Below, piece by piece: positions 33,190 through 43,496 of a DNA stretch of 60,000 nt. The notes beneath the pieces were generated by a model, which had not been told where the DNA came from, made no database searches, and saw nothing but the letters and a program-made list of their open reading frames with translations. How positions within the stretch are numbered: the stretch's first letter is position 1; every line of letters starts with the position of its first letter. Origin of the DNA: Takakia lepidozioides (lineage: Eukaryota > Streptophyta > Takakiopsida > Takakiales > Takakiaceae). The position numbers and the translations under genes were made by a program. The stretch is taken from positions 4,528,001 to 4,588,000 of the forward strand of contig CM060733.1 of assembly GCA_030704615.1 (NCBI GenBank), read 5' to 3'.

Positions 33190-35721
33190 ATGCATTACTT
33201 TCCGATCATCCCGCGATTGAGGGCACAGTACCGAAGCCCCGAATTGGCTAGACTCATGAGATGGCACGCCTCGCATCAGAGCCCCCTGGGAAAGGTGTGC
33301 GGGCCACAAGATTCACAAGCATGGAGGCATATTGAAGAGATGTGGCCTTTTCTCTTGGAGGACCCACAACATGTCCACCTCGGTTTCTCCTCGGATGGGG
33401 TCAACCCATTCTCTGTCCAGTCATGTAGTCATTCCACTTGGCCGGTGACCATGGTGAATTACAACATCCATCCGTATCTTTCAATTAAAAAATGCCATAT
33501 CATGTTGGCTACCATTGTGCCAGGTGAGTGTTCTCATTTCATGTTTATTATTGCCTTGGACTTTCCATTAAACTTCTGATCTGTGACGCAATTCGGATGC
33601 AAGATTGATGAGTGACATAATCATGGAGTAAGACGTGTAATTCATTTTGTAATACAATTTGCATATTGGTGGAGCATTGAAACAATGATGTGAATGTCTC
33701 ATAGGGAAAAAACAAGTGGCAAACATGGACACGTACTTGCGACGTCTTGTTGATTAACTTAAGGAGCTATGGAGGGTGTCTCGGCATTGGATGCTTCACT
33801 TGACCCTATGGGACAATCTTTTCAGATGAGAGACATCTTGCTTTGGACAATGCATGATTATCCAGGTATATTATGTTCCCCATGAACAACCCGCGTACAT
33901 TCACTTGTCAATGTCGGATAATATCGATGAGGATTGGGATTGATTGAAGTAGCGGCGACAGTCTTGTGCACCGTAGTGGGGTAGATGGCATTATGGGCCA
34001 TGCACATGACAACTTTTTGTCTTTGCTAATGTGGTTGGATGTGTAGTACAGGAATAACTGTTTGCTCGGGGCTAAGCACCAAAGGGTACCATGCATGCTT
34101 GTATTGTGGCAATGATCTTGATGCACATAGCTCCCGCCATCTTCACAAGATGGTGTATCCCAACTACCGCAAATTCTTCCTATGAGCCATCGATGGAGAA
34201 GAAGAGAGAAACACTTGTTTGATGGCAAAGAGGAAGTACGTTCCCCCCCCCCCCCCCCCCCATGATACCATCCGAGCAATTTTGGGAGGACCGATGGAAG
34301 GAGGCCCATGCAGGCACGGACAGTGAAGTGGATGTGCCCAGCATGAAGCAACTTTCAATCTTCTACAAGTTGCCATATTGGGCGGTACATATTCCACAAA
34401 AACACCGTCAATATCCCTATGCATGCATGTGATATTGCACATTTGGTATGCGTTGCATTGTCACTTTCACGTCAAAAAATTTGTGTAAGTATTTGTGGAT
34501 GGGGATATATGTAGGACCTGAAGATTCGCCATCTTCTAGATCCCATGCATATTGAGAAGAATGTCTGCTCGTCCTCTTTCGGGTTCTTCATGGCACGCCG
34601 ACAAAGAAGGGAGTGGCTGCAAAAGGAGATTCTCTCGGTGTTAGAAAGGAGCTTGAGGAGCAGGGTCACATACGTCATCTATGGGCCGAACAAAAATGGT
34701 GTGGACCCAAAGGTGTTTACGGTGGAAGTAAGGCGCGCACCTTGGCAATAGACAAAAGGAGAATACAAGAAAGTGATAGCCACCATAAAACTTGTTATCC
34801 GAACACCAACTGATTATGGGTCATCCCTCCGTACGAAGTTCAGCGAAGAAAACGGGGTCCATGGTTTGAAGTCTCATGACTACCATAATCTATTGCAAGA
34901 CATCTTGCCCATTGCAGTACGGGGGACATTGACTCCCGAGGTTCGTGAGACAATCTATAGATTATGAGGCTTGTTCCGGTGGATTTGCTCCAAAGAGTTG
35001 GAAGAAGCGGATTTTCCACGCATGAAGAAGGAGGCGGCGGAGGTAATGTGTATGTTGGAGATGCACCTTCCTCCCTCTTTCTTTGACATCCAAGTGCACT
35101 TGGTAGTGCACTTAGTGGAAGGCTTCGATTGCTGGCCCCGTTCATTCTCGGTGGATGTACTTCCTTGAGCGTTATATGAAGATTGTGAAACTTGGATTTG
35201 TAAGACAAATGGCGCACCCATAGAGTAGCATGGCGGAGGGGTATACATTGCAATAAGCTACGTTCTATTGCACGGAGTACATGGCAAGGGTGGATGAGGA
35301 AGCCCCTCGGATGTAGAAGGAGAGGAGGATGCACGAACCAATGACATCGTTTTGCCCAAAAAAAAGAGGAGAGTAATTTTGCCGACCTTGGTGATTAAGC
35401 AAGCGCATGACTTCATACTGAAGAACACCCCATCCATACATGAGTGGGAGGCAAGATACAATAACCTTGTTCAGCAATGAGAGGAGGAGACGCTTGCATA
35501 GAGGCGGAACCATCCAAGGCCGGTTACTAGACGCCCACGACGAGGAGCGGGCCGCCGGAATGATTGAATACTTTTGTAAGTAGCACCATGTGCACTGAAA
35601 CCAAAACCAGCCCTACTTTGTGTGCCTCTTTAGCTATTTATGACGATGACTCCGATGACCAAGAAGACTTGCAGCTTGATGAGGATGAAGAAGCTTCGGA
35701 TGATGATGTTCAAGTTGATTA
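33190..35721 (+). pseudogene. CACTA (En/Spm) transposase remnant, TNP2 type
   Basis: Several open pieces in different frames match the TNP2 transposase layout. First come YFPIIPRLRAQYRSPELARL, MRWHASHQ and LGFSSDGVNPF with HSTWPVTMVNYNI (33190-33579). Next is MHIEKNVCSSSFGFF (about 34545). Then GLKSHDYHNLLQDILPIAVR and, after a stop, FFDIQVHLVVHLVEGFDCWP (about 34850-35160). An acidic C-terminus ends at 35721. Numerous stops and frameshifts make it a fossil. A run of about 20 C occurs at 34242-34261. I could not find the CACTA-type terminal repeats. Confidence 0.75.
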
Positions 35722-36049
35722 GACACGAAATCATAGCTACATAACAATTCTCGCACCGAACTTTACCCATCCCTTCGATTGATTGTACATGTATATGCAT
35801 ATTGTAGCTTATTTCTATGATTGATTAAATATGGCTGTGGCTGGTAGTCTTTCAAAAAAGAAGGCAGAGGCATTGAATAGGTTGGAGCAACACATACAGA
35901 TGTGGTATTAAGAGAATTATAAAAATGAATGTCACAATCTATAAGAAGGTCCACAACAACAAGCTAAACCATAAAGAAAAACAAACACCCTACCCCAGTA
36001 CCATATGAAAAGAAAATAAAAATAAAATTAAGAACCCCCAAAGGCCCTA
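35722..36049. other. Spacer without gene
   Basis: AT-rich sequence between the CACTA remnant and the LTR of the next element. No gene or repeat recognised. Confidence 0.4.
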
Positions 36050-36693
36050 TGTTGCGCGGCTTTTACTCACCCATCCCTTCGCTATCCGAGGCGGAAACTC
36101 CAAGATAGAAGAGTTGGAAATCTCTAAATACTCAGCCCGCTCAGAACAATCAGTCATGACCTACAGCTAGTGTATCATGGGGGTGTTTCCTATTTGTTTT
36201 CCTTCTCACATTCATGTTAGCTAGTTACCTTACTGCTGGTAATTAAGTATCAGTTTGCTTCATCAATTTATCGGATTCCATCAACTCATCCATTAATTCC
36301 ACAGCTTCACTCAGATCTCTCTACACAGTGTGAGTGTGAAGTGTGTATCAGATTAAATCTATCAAGTATCAGGCTGAAGCCATGGAGTCTCGAATCTGCT
36401 CTACATTACAATTCTACTGCCTACATTCATTAAGCATCAACAGATCCTCCTCCTACTCCGTGCTCTCCATCTTTCTGCTCAGAGATACGCTCTCTCCTCC
36501 TTTCCCCAGTGATGTCCGAAGTCTCCCCCAGAAGTCTCCTTCCTCTCCTTCCAGCTCCCCCCCCAAGTGCTCCAAAAAATATCCCCTTTTAGTCCTTGCT
36601 CCTAGCTTTATCTTCCTACCCGTTGTTCTAACCGTTTTCCTTACTAACCGTCGTCCGTGAACTAACATGTTCCATTCGCAGGTGTTGTTCCCC
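36050..36693 (-). repeat. Gypsy C 3' LTR (5'-truncated)
   Basis: Matches 40419-41149 and, inverted, 42255-42887. The side toward the interior is cut where the deletion joins protease sequence (TTCCCCATTGGGTAACTGC at about 36690). Confidence 0.75.
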
Positions 36694-36944
36694 ATTGGGT
36701 AACTGCTGGTTTCCTCTTCAATTGGTGTTGCTGACACTACACCACACCACATACTTCTTAAACAACTTAGGCCTTCCAGCCGCATCTCTGCAACCTGCTC
36801 CCACTCTGGGTGTGCCGCAAACAGGGTAGCTTCCTGCTCCTCATCCAGTCCTCCTCTCCAGTCATACTCTCTGACCCTCGAGGTCTTCTCGTAGCAGGTA
36901 ATCTACTAGATTTCTTTGAGGTAATTTGTATCTCGTGTATCCCA

Positions 36945-39900
36945 TTATGCGGTTAGTAACTGAGAATTCCAGTCATGGAATACCCTGGCCTGTTTCAGCC
37001 ACGGACGTCCCAATAATAAGGAGTAAGCCTCCATGACTTCATCCATCTTCAACATAGTTACTGTGATCATAAAGATCATCTTCTGTATCTGTATCTTAAC
37101 TCCTCTTATTAATCCCAATGGCTGTACACTTCTTTGATCTGCCATTGTTATTGTAAATGGGGCTGGTTTCATGTTACTTAGACCAAGCTTCTTCCTTAAT
37201 GGTCTGTCATGATATTTACTCCAGAACCTCCATCTATCAGTACATCAGTTAGTTCTGTGCTTCCAATTCTCAATTGGATTACTGGCATAGAATCATCAAA
37301 GTCCATGACTGTTTCTCGCCCTTCCGGCTTCACATTATAACTAGTCACCTTGCTGTTCAGGTCTGTGTCTCATGTCTCCTGGGCAATTCGATTGATTGCT
37401 TGATACAGCCTGTGTCTACAATAAGGTGCCACAGCCAATAGCTGTCCAATGGTAATCTCTGCTTTGGTCTGGCATATTACTTCAGCCAAAGTCTCTTCAT
37501 TACTTTGCATGTCTGCATCTTCTTTCTTCCTTTCATCCTCACTCACTTCTTCTTCTCCATCAGAATCAGAGGAATCTGCCACAGGAATATCAGTACTCTT
37601 CTGCATTTCCCTTATGGTATCTGTCACTTCCTTGTGCAGTTCCTTCTCATCTCTCCAAGCCTCATCATCTTCAGGCATATCACTGCCACCTTCATTATCA
37701 TCTTCTTCCTCTACTACTGGAGGTATTAGTTTGGCTTTACTTCTTGTTACGATCATTGTACTTACTTCTGGTACAACACATGGCCTAACCATGTGAGCTG
37801 CCACCACTGGGCCCTCATTCACAGGAGCTCTCATCTCATTCTGGTGTCTAATCCAGAATGAACAGGCTGCCTTGCGATGTCCTGGCTGATTACAATAGTA
37901 ACATAGTTCTTCACCATTGGGTCCTCGCCCTTGGTCTGTTCTTGGATTATTTCTGTAATCCTGATTCCCGGGCTGGTAATTCCCCCTTGGATTACCCTGA
38001 TAGTTGCCTCTGGAATTTCCTTGGTAATTCCCTCTTGAATTACCTCTCCCTTCCATGCCATTGTTATAACCACCAGACCTACCATAGTGGTCCTGATCAT
38101 TGTTTCTTCTTGGCTGGGGCTGCACCTTGCTTAGGTTCTCTTGTCCTTCTGTTGTAGTAACAATTCTCAGTAGAATAGTTATCCATTTTAAAGATAGTAC
38201 AGTGTTTCTCCTTCATGTGGCATTCAGTGGTGGTATGGCCTTCATTCTGGCACTTTGCACACCATACACCCTTCCTCCAATGTGTTGCAGCCTCTGTGGC
38301 ATACTTCTTCAAGATTTCTTCCAATCTTTTCTCATAGTTATCCCTCTTCAACTTCTCCTTTCTCTTACTCTTCCTTTTTAGTTCTTGCTCTTCTTCTTCA
38401 TCTGACTCATCCTCAGAGTCCTCATCATCCCTTTTCTCTCTCCTGAGCATTCCCAATTGCTCAATTCTGTTTGCAGTTTCAAATGCCTCCTCCACTGTAT
38501 TATGGGGTAACATATCCACTTTCTTTGCAACTCTGGTTAGTCCACTCACAAACCAAGTCTTCTGTAAACCTGGTGCTGGTACTGCAACCAGCTTTTTCAT
38601 CATCAATTCCATCTTTCCATATACTCCTCAACAGTTTCATGCTTCTTTTGCTTTAACTGTTGTAAACTTCCATACACTTCATCCTCAGTTTTACTTGTCC
38701 TGAACCTATTTCGGAATGCTGTATTCAAGCCATTCCAGGTTAGGAATGATTATCAGGGAATCTTGCATACCATTCACTTGCTTTCTTATAAGTGAACAAG
38801 GAAACAATCTCATCTTGGCATCATCGCCATTCTCATTGTTCACTATACACATGTGCTCAAATTGGCTAATGTGTACATCGGGATCCCCTTTTCCTGAATA
38901 TATTGGAAAAGGTGGTTTTGCCCGTGTTGGTTGTAACGCCATCTGTGGCCCTACTTTCTGCCCACTGACAGGTGCTGGCACCTTGCTGGTGCTGGTCCTT
39001 CTGGACCTGTTGTTGTTGTGGTGGATCTTCCACCAAGTGGTGGCCCTTGAGCACTCCCTGCTTCTGGCCCCACGATATTCACAGTATTCCCAGCTTCAGT
39101 TGCACTACTTCCCACACTCTCTGTCCCCCCAGAGCCAGATCCAGGCAGCCCGCCTGATCCCCCTGAGCCGACACCTTCGTTGGCCTGTGATCCAAGTGCT
39201 CCACTTGATCCAGGTCCAACGGGTTGGGATGTCCTGGTTGTAGTCTCAACCTCAGCTGTTGGGTCTACTTCTTCATATTCTTTCCTCTTCCAATTTCTTC
39301 TCTCTATTTTCATCCTCCAAGTTTCTGCCCTTGGGTTTCTCTTCTTTCACTCATGTAACTCAAACTGTAATGGTGTTGGAGAGTCTGAACTCTCCATTGG
39401 CTCTGCCACATCCTCTCCTCCTCTCTCACCTTCCGCTTCAGAAAACTGGAGTTCTTGCTTTTTGGTGTTCCATGCCAACTCTTATCAAAGATTTCTGTCA
39501 AATCTTTTATCCAGGGATGTACCTCAGATCTTTCACCTCGTGATTGATCTTCTTCCCGTACCAATTCCTTAATCTTTCTTGCAAAGAAACAGAAGGAGTG
39601 GCATCCAACTCTAGTTCTTCCGGTATGGGTGATGTACTCTTTGATCTTAATGGTGTGAGAGGTCCAGATGATTCCCCTATGTCTATTCCTCTCTCCCAAA
39701 GATATGGATAATTAGCTTTCAGATAGCTTTCTTTTTTTGCTGAATATCTCTGGCGTTAGCTTCTCTTTCATCACTCATGTCCATGTCTTTCATTTCTTTT
39801 TAATGTGGCAATAACCAAACTCTCTTCTGTAATATCTCTCGTATATGCCTGGGTTTTCTTCAAGCTTCAATGCACCCTTGGCTATACTTGAAGTCTCCGT

Positions 39901-40300
39901 TACCATATAACCATATGGCAAACAAGTCTGAAAAGCTGTTCTTGGTGTGAGTTTGATCCACAAAATATCCTTTGGAATCCAATTCTTTACCAGTACAAGC
40001 TCTTCATGCATCTATGAGTATAAAACATTCACTTTCTTTCCTCCCAGCCTTCAAACTCTACTCGCTTAATGGATAGCAATGCTATCACATAAACTCGCTT
40101 AATGATGATAGGCAATGCTATCACATCAACCAGTTGGTAACCACTTGCTCTCCCTCCTACCGCCACCTGATAAATCTTTATCACTCCTTTCTCCAACCCC
40201 CCACTCAGGGTCAGCATCTACACTCTCTTAAGAATGTTTTCTTTACAATCGTCTGGCAATTCCAAAAACCTCTGGAAGAATCGTTTGGACAATCTTTCCT
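36945..40300 (-). pseudogene. Gypsy C gag-protease remnant
   Basis: Collinear with 42900-46590 of Gypsy D. It has an acidic N-terminal region, gag core with DVHISQFEHMCIVNNENGDD, zinc knuckles including CAKCQNEGHTTTECHMKEKHC and CYYCNQPGHRKAAC, and a protease-region piece with RPWLKQARVFHDWN. Frames are interrupted at several points (near 38097, 38706 and 39699). The knuckle CYYCNQPGHRKAACSFW is better preserved here than in Gypsy D. Confidence 0.8.
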
Positions 40301-40418
40301 CTCAGTTTCACAAGGAATTTGATTCACATCAAATTCTTAAATTCTCCATCCACCATGATCCCACCAGATGCCTGTCACATCTGGTGTTCATGACCCAGTT
40401 CCTCCGTATGGTCGCCAA

Positions 40419-41149
40419 TGTCGTGCGGCTTTTTTACTCACCCATCCCTTCGCTATCCTAGGCGGAAACTCCAAGATCGAAGATTTGGAAATCTCTAAGT
40501 ACTCAGCCCCTCTCAAGAACAATCATTCATGACCTAACGCTAAGTTATCATGGGGTGTGTTTCCTATTGTTTTTCCTTCCCTCCCATTCATGTTAGCTAG
40601 TTACCTTACTGCTGGTATTAAGTATCAGTTTGTGCCTTCAAATCAATTTAAATCGATTCCATCAACTCATCCATTCATCCCACAATCTTCACTCAGATCT
40701 CTTCTCCCAACAGTGTGAGTATGAAGTGTGTATCAGATTAAATTCTATCAGTATCAGGCTGAAGCCATGGAGTCTCGAATCTGCTCTACATTACAATTCT
40801 ACTTCTACTTGCCATGCCATTCATTAAGCATCAACAGATCCTCCTCCTACTCCGTGCTCTCCATCTTTCTGCTCAGAGATACGCTCTCTCCTCCTTTCCC
40901 CCCAGTGATGTCCGAAGTCTCCCCCAGAAGTGCTTTGCTCCTCCTCTCCTTCCAGCAGTGATTCCACCCCCCCAAAGTGCTCCAAAAATAATCCCCTTTT
41001 AGTCCTTGCTCCTACTTTATCTTCCTACCCGTTGTTTCTAACCGTTTTTTCTCACTAACCGTCGTCCGTGAACTAACATGTTCCATTCGCAGGTGTTGTT
41101 TTCCCCACAGTCGTTCCCGTCCTGCTATCCGTTCCCTATGGTCGTGACA
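40419..41149 (-). repeat. Gypsy C 5' LTR
   Basis: Read on the minus strand it begins TGTCACGACCATAGGGAACG and ends GCCGCACGACA, directly followed by TTGGCGACCATACGG, the likely primer-binding site. It is the inverted counterpart of 42255-42887. Confidence 0.8.
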
Positions 41150-41356
41150 GCTGTGTCAGCTGTGACTGGCTGTGTGAAACGTGACCGTGTCGGGCTTTGA
41201 CTGGCTGTGCGACTTGTTTTGGCTGTGTCGGGCTGTGACTGGCTGTGTGGCTGTGTCGGCTGTGACGGGCTTTGATGGGCTGTGTCGGGCTGTGACATAG
41301 CTGTGTTGACTGTGTCTGGCTGTGTTGGCTGTGTTGGCTGTGACGGGCTGTGTAAA
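41150..41356 (+). repeat. Degenerate GGCTGTG(TCGG) short tandem repeat, left arm
   Basis: About 200 bp of imperfect units such as GGCTGTGTCGGGCTGTGAC. The reverse-complementary counterpart is 42091-42254 (CACAGCCCGTCACAGCC). Together they form the stem-like flanks of the central TIR element. Confidence 0.8.
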
Positions 41357-42090
41357 CCCCCCCCTAAAGTGCGCTGCTGTCACCCCTAAGGCTCCTGTTG
41401 GTCTTAGTCTGTGCAAAAATTAAGGGTACCCCACAGATTCCGTATAAATGTCTAAGTCTTAGACAGTCCTCTAACATTACCCCTTCCCCTCTCAAAAATC
41501 CGTGTCCTCACGGTGGACGAGTGGTTGACTTGTCTATTGGCACAGGTGGGCCCCTGAACACTGTATTTGAAATATGGGCAGTGAGCTTAGGGAAGCCCTG
41601 TTTTAATTTCTTGTTCGAATTGGATTTGCAGGAGCATCTTTTCATGCGTGCCAAAGCGCCGGAAGGCACTTCTTCGGCATGGAGGCTGATACGGAGCTCT
41701 TCTCAAGCGAGCTTCATCAGCTTGAGTCGGGCACTACTTCTGCCCCATCCACGGAGGGACTTCTGGAGGAGCCCGAAGCGCCTGACGAGGATCTCGACGT
41801 GGACTCCGATTTTGAGTGTGAGTAAGTGCGGCTCTTGTCGTGCAAAATATGTTGCATTTCCTTGTGTCATTCCCGTTCGACAGATGGTTGCTTACATTGT
41901 CTACTTCTATATGATAACATCTACCACCATTCCTCTTCTCGCTTTCCAGAGTTTGGCAACAGTGTTAGAGGACTGTCTGGGACTTAGGCACTTTTACGGG
42001 ATCTGTGGGGTACCCTTAGTTTTTGCACAGACTGAGACCAACAGAAACCTTAGGGGTGACAGCAGCGCACTTTAGGGGGGGGGGGGGGGG
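41357..42090. mobile_element. Small TIR DNA element with a captured exon
   Basis: Inverted ends of about 120 bp: left 41357-41479 (C-run, then CTAAAGTGCGCTGCTGTCAC) and right 41964-42090 (complement, ending in a G-run). The interior is about 480 bp. It is flanked by inverted short tandem repeats and by two inverted LTR elements, so it may also be the loop of a larger inverted duplication. No transposase is encoded. Confidence 0.55.
41632..41819 (+). other. Exon-like open segment in the TIR element
   Basis: Bounded by TTTGCAG (ends 41631) and GTGAGT (starts 41820), perfect splice borders. One frame through it is open and acidic: FFGMEADTELFSSELHQL, later EGLLEEPEAPDEDLDVD. It is a plausible captured host exon or an exon of a transposon-encoded accessory protein. 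I recognise no domain. Confidence 0.4.
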
Positions 42091-42254
42091 TTACACAGCC
42101 CGTCACAGTCCGACAGAGCCCGTCACAGCCTGACACAACCCGTTACAGCCAACACAACCCGTCACATCCAACACAGCCCGTCACAATCCGACACAGCCGA
42201 CACAGCCGCCACAGCCAGACACAGCCGTCACAGCCAGTCACAGCTTGACACAGC
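42091..42254 (-). repeat. Degenerate short tandem repeat, right arm
   Basis: Reverse-complementary to 41150-41356, with units such as CACAGCCCGTCACAGCC. It runs directly into the 5' LTR of Gypsy D. Confidence 0.8.
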
Positions 42255-42887
42255 TGTCACGACCATAGGGAACGGATAGAAGGATATGGAACGACTGTGG
42301 GGAACAACATCTGCGAATGGAACATGTTAGTTCACGGATGACGGTTAGTGAGGGAAACGGTTAGAACCACGGAAAGGAAGATAAAGCGAGGAGCGGGGAC
42401 TGGAGAAGGATCACTTCGGGGGGGATCAGAACTTGGAAATGAAGCGGAGAGCGCATCTCTGAGGAGAAAGAGGGAGAGCACGGAATAGGAGGAAAACGAT
42501 CTGTTGATACTGGCTGAATGCAAGAAGTAGAGTTGTAATGTAGAGCAGAATAGAGACACCATGGCTTCAGCCTGATACTTGATAAATATTAATCTGATAC
42601 ATACTTCATACTCACACTGTGTAGAGAGACCTGAGTGAAGCTGTGGAATGAATGGATGGAACTTGAAAGATTTCTGAAGCAAACTGATACTTAATTGCAG
42701 ATAGTAAGGTAACTCGCTAACATGAATGCGGGAAGGAGTACAAATAAGAAACACCCCCATGATACACTAGCTGTAGATCATGACTGATTGTTCTGAGCAG
42801 GCTGAGTGCTCAGAGATTTCCAACTCTTCTATCTTGGAGTTCCCACCTCGGATAGCGAAGGGATGGGTGAGTAAAAGCCGCACGACA
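42255..42887 (+). repeat. Gypsy D 5' LTR
   Basis: 633 bp with TGTCACGACC start and GCACGACA end (TGTC...GACA inverted tips). It is the inverted partner of the Gypsy C LTRs. Confidence 0.8.
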
Positions 42888-42914
42888 TTTGGCGACCATA
42901 CTGGGGAACTGGGT

Positions 42915-43475
42915 CATGAACAACCAGATGTGACAGGCATCTGGTGGGATCATGGTGGTTGGAGAATTAAAGAATTTGATGTGAATCAAATTCCTTGTGA
43001 AACTGAGAAGGAAAGATTGTCCAAACGATTCTTTCAGAGGTTCTTGGAATTGCCAGACGGTTGTAAAGAAAACATTCTTAAGAGAGTGCATGATGCTGAC
43101 CCTGAGTGGGGTCTGGAGAAAGGAGTGATAAAGATTTATCAGGTGGCCTGTAGAGGAAGAGCACGTTGGTTACCAACACTGATTTATGTGATAGCATTGC
43201 TATCCATTAAGCGAGTAGAGTTTGAAGGCTGGGAGGAAAGAAAGGTGAATGTTTATACTCATATGCATGAAGAGCTTGTACTGGTAAAGAATTGGATTCC
43301 AAAGGATATTTTGTGGATCAAACTCACACCAAGAACAGCTTTCCAGACTTGTTTGCCATATGGTTATATGGTAACGGAGACTTATAGTATAGCCAAGGGT
43401 GCATTGAAGCTTGAAAGAAACCCAGGCATATACGAGAGATATTACAGAAGAGAGTTTTGGTTATTGCCACATTAA
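42915..43475 (+). CDS. Gypsy D leader protein of unknown role
   Basis: An open frame runs from within the LTR to 43475; the part downstream of the LTR encodes about 185 residues. It has GIWWDHGGWRIKEFDVNQIP, then LSKRFFQRFLELPDGCKENI, VIALLSIKRVEFEGWEERKV and LPYGYMVTETYSIAKGALKL. It is conserved (broken) in Gypsy C at 40320-39790, so it is a genuine element feature placed before gag. The DHGGW-rich start resembles the N-terminal gag extension of some Tat elements, but I cannot assign a function. The exact start codon is unclear. Confidence 0.5.
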   Translation, partial: HEQPDVTGIWWDHGGWRIKEFDVNQIPCETEKERLSKRFFQRFLELPDGCKENILKRVHDADPEWGLEKGVIKIYQVACRGRARWLPTLIYVIALLSIKRVEFEGWEERKVNVYTHMHEELVLVKNWIPKDILWIKLTPRTAFQTCLPYGYMVTETYSIAKGALKLERNPGIYERYYRREFWLLPH

Positions 43476-43496
43476 AAGAAATGAAAGACATGGGAC

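Larger units (their letters stand above)
36050..41149 (-). mobile_element. Gypsy C: Tat/Athila-like element with internal deletion
   Basis: On the minus strand it has 5' LTR 41149-40419, an N-terminal ORF region (40320-39790), gag (39700-37370), part of the protease (37200-36945), then an abrupt join into the 3' LTR (36693-36050). Compared with Gypsy D, all of RT, RNase H and integrase and the first part of the 3' LTR (roughly 80 nt) are missing. The LTR ends are TGTCACGACC...GCACGACA. It is a gag-bearing deletion derivative. Confidence 0.8.
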
